Source of the DNA: CAZRRV01 sp964602735
GTDB lineage: Bacteria; Bacillota; Clostridia; Oscillospirales; Acutalibacteraceae
Reading direction: 5' to 3'
Assembly: GCA_964602735.1 (NCBI GenBank)
Contig: CAZRRV010000054.1
Coordinates: 1-7,895 of the forward strand
DNA: 7,895 bases
Positions 5,106 to 7,895 of the stretch are shown in pieces. Both the position numbers and the translations under genes were made by a program. Within the stretch, counting starts at the first letter, position 1; every line of letters starts with the position of its first letter. The notes beneath the pieces are model-generated. The model had not been told where the DNA came from, made no database searches, and worked only from the letters and a program-made list of their open reading frames with translations.

Positions 5106-7292
5106 TTAATGTCTGCGCGGGCGGAAACCTTTGCGCTGCCTGTCGTTATTGTCGCGGCGGCGGTAATCCCCGTCGGAGTCTTCGGGTACCGCGCCCTCGA
5201 CCTCGATCAGCGCGTCGCGCCGCGAAAGATTTATCCTTCCCTGATCGTCGATTTCAACGACTTTAACCAGCACCTCGTCGCCGACGCGAACCGCGTCTTC
5301 AACCTTGTCGACGCGTTTAACATCGAGTTTGCTTATATGAACCAGGCCCTCTTTGCCGGGTGCTATTTCCACAAACGCGCCGAAATTCATAAGCCTCGTC
5401 ACAACGCCCTTGTAGACAGCGCCGATCTCGGGATCGTTCGCAATAGTTTCGATGATGGAAATCGCCCGTTTCGCGTTTTCCACATCCAGCGCCGACACAT
5501 AAACATGCCCGTCTTCCTCGATATTGATCTCGCAGTCGCACTGCTCCTGAAGCTTTTGGATAACCTTGCCCTGTTTGCCTATCACATCGCCTATCTTATC
5601 GGGGCTTATAACCGTCGTAAGCATCTTCGGGGCGTACGGGGAGAGTTCGGCTCTCGGCTCGGCTATCACCGGCGCCATAACCTCGTCTAAAATATAATTC
5701 CTCGCCCTGTGCGTCTTCGCGAGCGCCTCTTTGATGATTGCGGGGGTGAGGCCGTGTATCTTCAGATCCATCTGTATGGCGGTAATGCCTTTTTTCGTCC
5801 CGGCGACCTTGAAATCCATATCGCCGTAGAAATCCTCCAGCCCCTGAATATCGACCATAGTCATAAAATCGTCGCCGTCGCCGCTGATAAGACCGCAGGA
5901 TATTCCCGCGACCGGCGCCTTGATGGGTACGCCCGCCGCCATGAGCGCCAGCGTCGAGCCGCAGACGGAGGCCTGGGAAGTCGATCCGTTGGAGGAGAGA
6001 ACCTCCGATACCACGCGAATGGTGTAGGGGAATTCGTCGACCGACGGGATCACCGGCAGCAGCGCGCGCTCTGCCAAAGCTCCGTGACCGATCTCGCGGC
6101 GCCCGGGACCTCGCGACGGTTTGGTTTCGCCTACGGAATACGACGGCATATTGTAATGGTGAATGTAGCGCTTCTGCACATCCTCGTCGAGGCCGTCAAG
6201 TTTCTGCGCGTCGCTTACCGAGGCGAGGGTCGCGACGGAAAGCACCTGCGTCTGCCCGCGGGTAAACATCGCGGAGCCGTGGGTACGGGGGAGAAGATCG
6301 ATCTCGGCGGCAAGCGGGCGGATCTCGTCGATTCCGCGGCCGTCAACCCGCTTCTTCTCGTCTTTCAGCCAGGAGCGCACAACATGTTTCTGCACAAGGT
6401 AGAGAATCTCGTCGATCTTCGATTCGTGCCCCTCGAACCGCGAATCGAATTTTTCGTGAACCGCCGCGTAAACCGGGAGCAGCCGCTCGTCGCGGACATT
6501 CTTATCGTCGGTATCGAGCGCTTTCTTCACATCCTCAACGCAGAAATTCTCTATTTCCGCGAGGATCTCGGGATCGGGATCGTTCGATTCGAACGCGAAC
6601 TTCGGTTTCCCTATTTCCTTCACTATCGAATTGATAAACGCTACCGTTTCGCGGTTGACTTCGTGCGCTTTCATTATCGCGTCGAACATCGTGTCGTCGT
6701 CAACCTCGTTCGCTCCGGCTTCGATCATGGCGACAAGATCCGCCGTCGACGCCACGGTAACGTCCATATCGCTTTCCGCGCGCTGGGCGAGGGTGGGATT
6801 GATAACGACTTCGCCGTTTACAAGTCCTACCTTAACCCCGGCGATCGGCCCGTCCCACGGAATATCCGAAACGGCGATCGCGGCGGAAACGCCTATCATC
6901 GCCGTGATCTCGGGGCTGCAGTCGGGATCGACCGACATCACCGTCGCCACAACCGAAACGTCGTTGCGCATATCTTTCGGGAAAAGCGGCCTGATCGGAC
7001 GGTCGATACAGCGGGAGGTAAGAACCGCTTTCTCGCTGGGTCTGCTCTCGCGGCGCTGGAACGAGCCGGGGATCCTGCCCACGGCGTAAAGCTTCTCCTC
7101 GTAATCGACCGACAGGGGGAAGAAGTCGACCCCCTCCCTCGGTTTGTCGGACGCCGTAACGGTGCAAAGCACCGCGGTGCCGCCGTATGTCGCGAAGAAT
7201 GCGGCGTTCGCGAGCTGCGCCATTTTGCCGGTCTCGAGCGTAAGCTTCCGCCCGGCGAGGGTGGTCTCGAATTTCCTGTAATTTTCAAACAT
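5106..7292 (-). CDS. pnp: Polynucleotide phosphorylase
   Basis: A 3'-5' phosphorolytic exoribonuclease that releases nucleoside diphosphates and can add tails in reverse; trimeric ring, cytoplasmic, part of mRNA decay. The 728-residue length is normal. Two RNase PH-like domains are joined by a helical linker (about 240-310). The N-terminal RNA-contact loop is FQRRESRPSE (78-87). The second PH domain carries FTRGQTQVLS and the catalytic loop GLEDFYGDMDFKVAG, with D487, D491 and D493 matching E. coli D486, D490 and D492 (offset by one). The KH domain has GKQG at 572-575, the S1 domain runs from about 624 to 693, and a basic tail rich in Arg ends the protein. The start at ATG 7292 is supported by GGAGG 11 nt upstream. 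S83 replaces the usual Gly of the REGRPSE loop. It lies downstream of rpsO, the common arrangement, and is followed by the small Cys-rich gene. Confidence 0.97.
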   Translation of the reverse strand: MFENYRKFETTLAGRKLTLETGKMAQLANAAFFATYGGTAVLCTVTASDKPREGVDFFPLSVDYEEKLYAVGRIPGSFQRRESRPSEKAVLTSRCIDRPIRPLFPKDMRNDVSVVATVMSVDPDCSPEITAMIGVSAAIAVSDIPWDGPIAGVKVGLVNGEVVINPTLAQRAESDMDVTVASTADLVAMIEAGANEVDDDTMFDAIMKAHEVNRETVAFINSIVKEIGKPKFAFESNDPDPEILAEIENFCVEDVKKALDTDDKNVRDERLLPVYAAVHEKFDSRFEGHESKIDEILYLVQKHVVRSWLKDEKKRVDGRGIDEIRPLAAEIDLLPRTHGSAMFTRGQTQVLSVATLASVSDAQKLDGLDEDVQKRYIHHYNMPSYSVGETKPSRGPGRREIGHGALAERALLPVIPSVDEFPYTIRVVSEVLSSNGSTSQASVCGSTLALMAAGVPIKAPVAGISCGLISGDGDDFMTMVDIQGLEDFYGDMDFKVAGTKKGITAIQMDLKIHGLTPAIIKEALAKTHRARNYILDEVMAPVIAEPRAELSPYAPKMLTTVISPDKIGDVIGKQGKVIQKLQEQCDCEINIEEDGHVYVSALDVENAKRAISIIETIANDPEIGAVYKGVVTRLMNFGAFVEIAPGKEGLVHISKLDVKRVDKVEDAVRVGDEVLVKVVEIDDQGRINLSRRDALIEVEGAVPEDSDGDYRRRDNNDRQRKGFRPRRH

Positions 7293-7303
7293 ACCGAAAA
7301 TAA

Positions 7304-7328
7304 CCTCCGTAAATATATTTTTTTACGG
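7304..7328 (-). promoter_or_regulatory. pnp ribosome binding site abutting a hairpin
   Basis: GGAGG on the minus strand (7304-7308) is the pnp Shine-Dalgarno. Directly before it, CCGTAAA pairs with TTTACGG (7322-7328 with 7307-7313) around an 8-nt AT-rich loop, and the first two G of the ribosome site lie in the stem. Folding would partly hide the site, so it could be a translation control. Base pairing is seen; regulation is inference. Confidence 0.45.
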
Positions 7329-7428
7329 CGGCACGCTGTTTAGCAATAAACCCGCGGTTTTCGGACAGCCGGCCGAAAGCCGTCGGTTCACTGCTAACAC
7401 GGCGTTCCCGCCGCGGAATGCAATGACA

Positions 7429-7454
7429 GCCGGGCGGCTTTCAACCCGCCCGGC
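7429..7454 (-). other. GC-rich hairpin in the rpsO-pnp gap
   Basis: GCCGGGCGG (7429-7437) pairs perfectly with CCGCCCGGC (7446-7454), loop of 8 nt, just after the rpsO stop codon. No T run follows on the minus strand, so it is a poor intrinsic terminator; it fits an mRNA-processing or 3'-end-stabilising stem. Smaller possible stems occur toward pnp (for example CGGCG/CGCCG near 7400-7413). No separate promoter for pnp could be recognised in this 167-bp gap. Confidence 0.55.
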
Positions 7455-7459
7455 GACGG

Positions 7460-7726
7460 TTATTTGCGTATTCCGAGTTTTTTTACAACAGCGCGGTAGC
7501 GTTCGATATCTTTCTTCTGCAAATAGGTTAAAAGATTTCTGCGCCGCCCGACCATTTTCAGCAGCCCCCGGCGGGAATGGTGATCTTTCGTGTGGATCTT
7601 CAAATGCTCGGTCAGCTCGTTGATCCTCGTCGTAAGCAGAGCAATCTGCACCTCCGGCGAACCGGTATCACCCTCGTGTGTGGCATACTCCGAAATAATC
7701 GCGGTTTTCCGTTCTTTCTCCAACAT
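7460..7726 (-). CDS. rpsO: 30S ribosomal protein S15
   Basis: Primary-binding protein of the small subunit that holds the three-way junction of 16S rRNA helices 20-22 and helps build the platform. 88 residues, the usual length. It contains GDTGSPEVQIALLT (19-32) and the rRNA-binding stretch LTEHLKIHTKDHHSRRGL (38-55) with H41, D48 and S51. The start at ATG 7726 is chosen over the longer reading to 7813 because the protein begins MLEKERK, the family length fits, and GGGGTGA (7734-7740) sits at good spacing upstream. First gene of the rpsO-pnp-Cys-rich-protein unit, read from the promoter at 7830-7858. S15 often represses its own mRNA through a leader structure, and the leader here is suitably folded. 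Confidence 0.97.
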   Translation of the reverse strand: MLEKERKTAIISEYATHEGDTGSPEVQIALLTTRINELTEHLKIHTKDHHSRRGLLKMVGRRRNLLTYLQKKDIERYRAVVKKLGIRK

Positions 7727-7822
7727 CTTTCTTTCACCCCGTTTAATCAGCCGTTGTATGCCGCGCCGGGGCAGGTGAAACTCCGCTCTCGGCTTAACCC
7801 CGCGGCCCAGCACACAATCATT
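7727..7822 (-). promoter_or_regulatory. rpsO leader RNA, candidate S15 autoregulatory element
   Basis: About 96 nt lie between the inferred transcription start and the rpsO start codon. On the minus strand GCCGCG (7801-7806) pairs with CGCGGC (7760-7765), continued by GGG/CCC, and encloses a small CCG-AGAG-CGG hairpin, so a branched fold is possible. S15 is known in several bacteria to bind its leader by mimicry of its 16S site. Whether this fold carries the S15 determinants cannot be judged by eye. Confidence 0.4.
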
Positions 7823-7829
7823 TAACGTT

Positions 7830-7858
7830 ACTATACCACAGCGCCGCGAAAATGTAAA
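7830..7858 (-). promoter_or_regulatory. Sigma-A-type promoter of rpsO-pnp
   Basis: On the minus strand, TTTACA (7853-7858) and TATAGT (7830-7835) are separated by exactly 17 bp, with TGG before the -10 (extended -10). It is the only clear promoter found for the three-gene unit. Confidence 0.85.
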
Positions 7859-7895
7859 GAAAAAATTTCAAAGTTCCCCCGGCGGGCAGTGCCCG

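Noticed and set aside
5034..5690. 218-codon plus-strand frame over the end of pnp
   Set aside because: Antisense to the KH/S1 region of pnp with no family features.
5709..7343. 544-codon open frame antisense to pnp
   Set aside because: It mirrors the GC-biased codons of pnp, is rich in Arg/His/Gly without domain motifs, and has no ribosome site; pnp on the other strand is certain.
7727..7813. 29-residue N-terminal extension of S15
   Set aside because: Family length, the MLEKERK start and the GGGGTGA site all place the start at 7726; the upstream part is leader RNA.
7883..7895. Small palindrome CGGGC-AGT-GCCCG at the right edge
   Set aside because: It may be part of a terminator of the next gene, but the window ends there and no T run is adjacent.
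1..7895. CRISPR array, toxin-antitoxin or phage-defence genes
   Set aside because: No regularly spaced direct repeats and no reading frame with motifs of such systems were seen on either strand.

Overview
The window looks like chromosome from an uncultured, fairly GC-rich member of the Clostridia (Firmicutes), possibly an Oscillospirales-type gut bacterium. The evidence is the rpsO-pnp gene pair, sigma-A-type promoters with TTGACA/TATAAT boxes, a tRNA gene without encoded CCA, intrinsic terminators after most units, and a small Cys-rich protein of a kind I associate with that group. The taxonomic call is inference.

Layout from left to right. (1) Positions 1-819 hold the 3' part of a phosphonopyruvate decarboxylase gene on the plus strand, with visibly lower GC and different codon use from the rest of the window. 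It is followed by a MITE-like element (865-1025) and a strong terminator (1035-1074). (2) A tRNA-Leu(CAG) gene lies on the minus strand with its own promoter and terminator. (3) A plus-strand two-gene unit (1704-4215) encodes a polyprenol-phosphate-type family 2 glycosyltransferase and a multi-pass, GT-C-like membrane protein, overlapping by 8 bp. Its promoter has a run of 16 G between the -35 and -10 boxes. A second element with the same terminal inverted repeats sits in its leader. (4) A terminator and a third, degenerate copy of the element are followed by tRNA-Gln(UUG) and tRNA-His(GUG) on the minus strand. (5) A minus-strand unit runs rpsO, pnp, then a 70-73 aa Cys-rich protein, from a clear extended -10 promoter near the right edge.

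How the parts work together. The right half is housekeeping: ribosomal protein S15, polynucleotide phosphorylase and tRNAs. The glycosyltransferase pair inserted between tRNA genes is the accessory part. By family knowledge, the GT2 enzyme would load a sugar onto a lipid carrier on the cytoplasmic side, and the multi-pass protein would transfer it to an extracytoplasmic acceptor. The 16-G tract in the promoter spacer closely resembles slipped-strand phase-variation promoters, so this surface-glycosylation unit may be switched by tract length. The absence of a good start codon for the GT2 gene, with ACG standing where ATG would be expected, adds a second oddity at the same locus. Three copies of a small inverted-repeat element with shared ends form a local repeat family that explains much of the intergenic structure.
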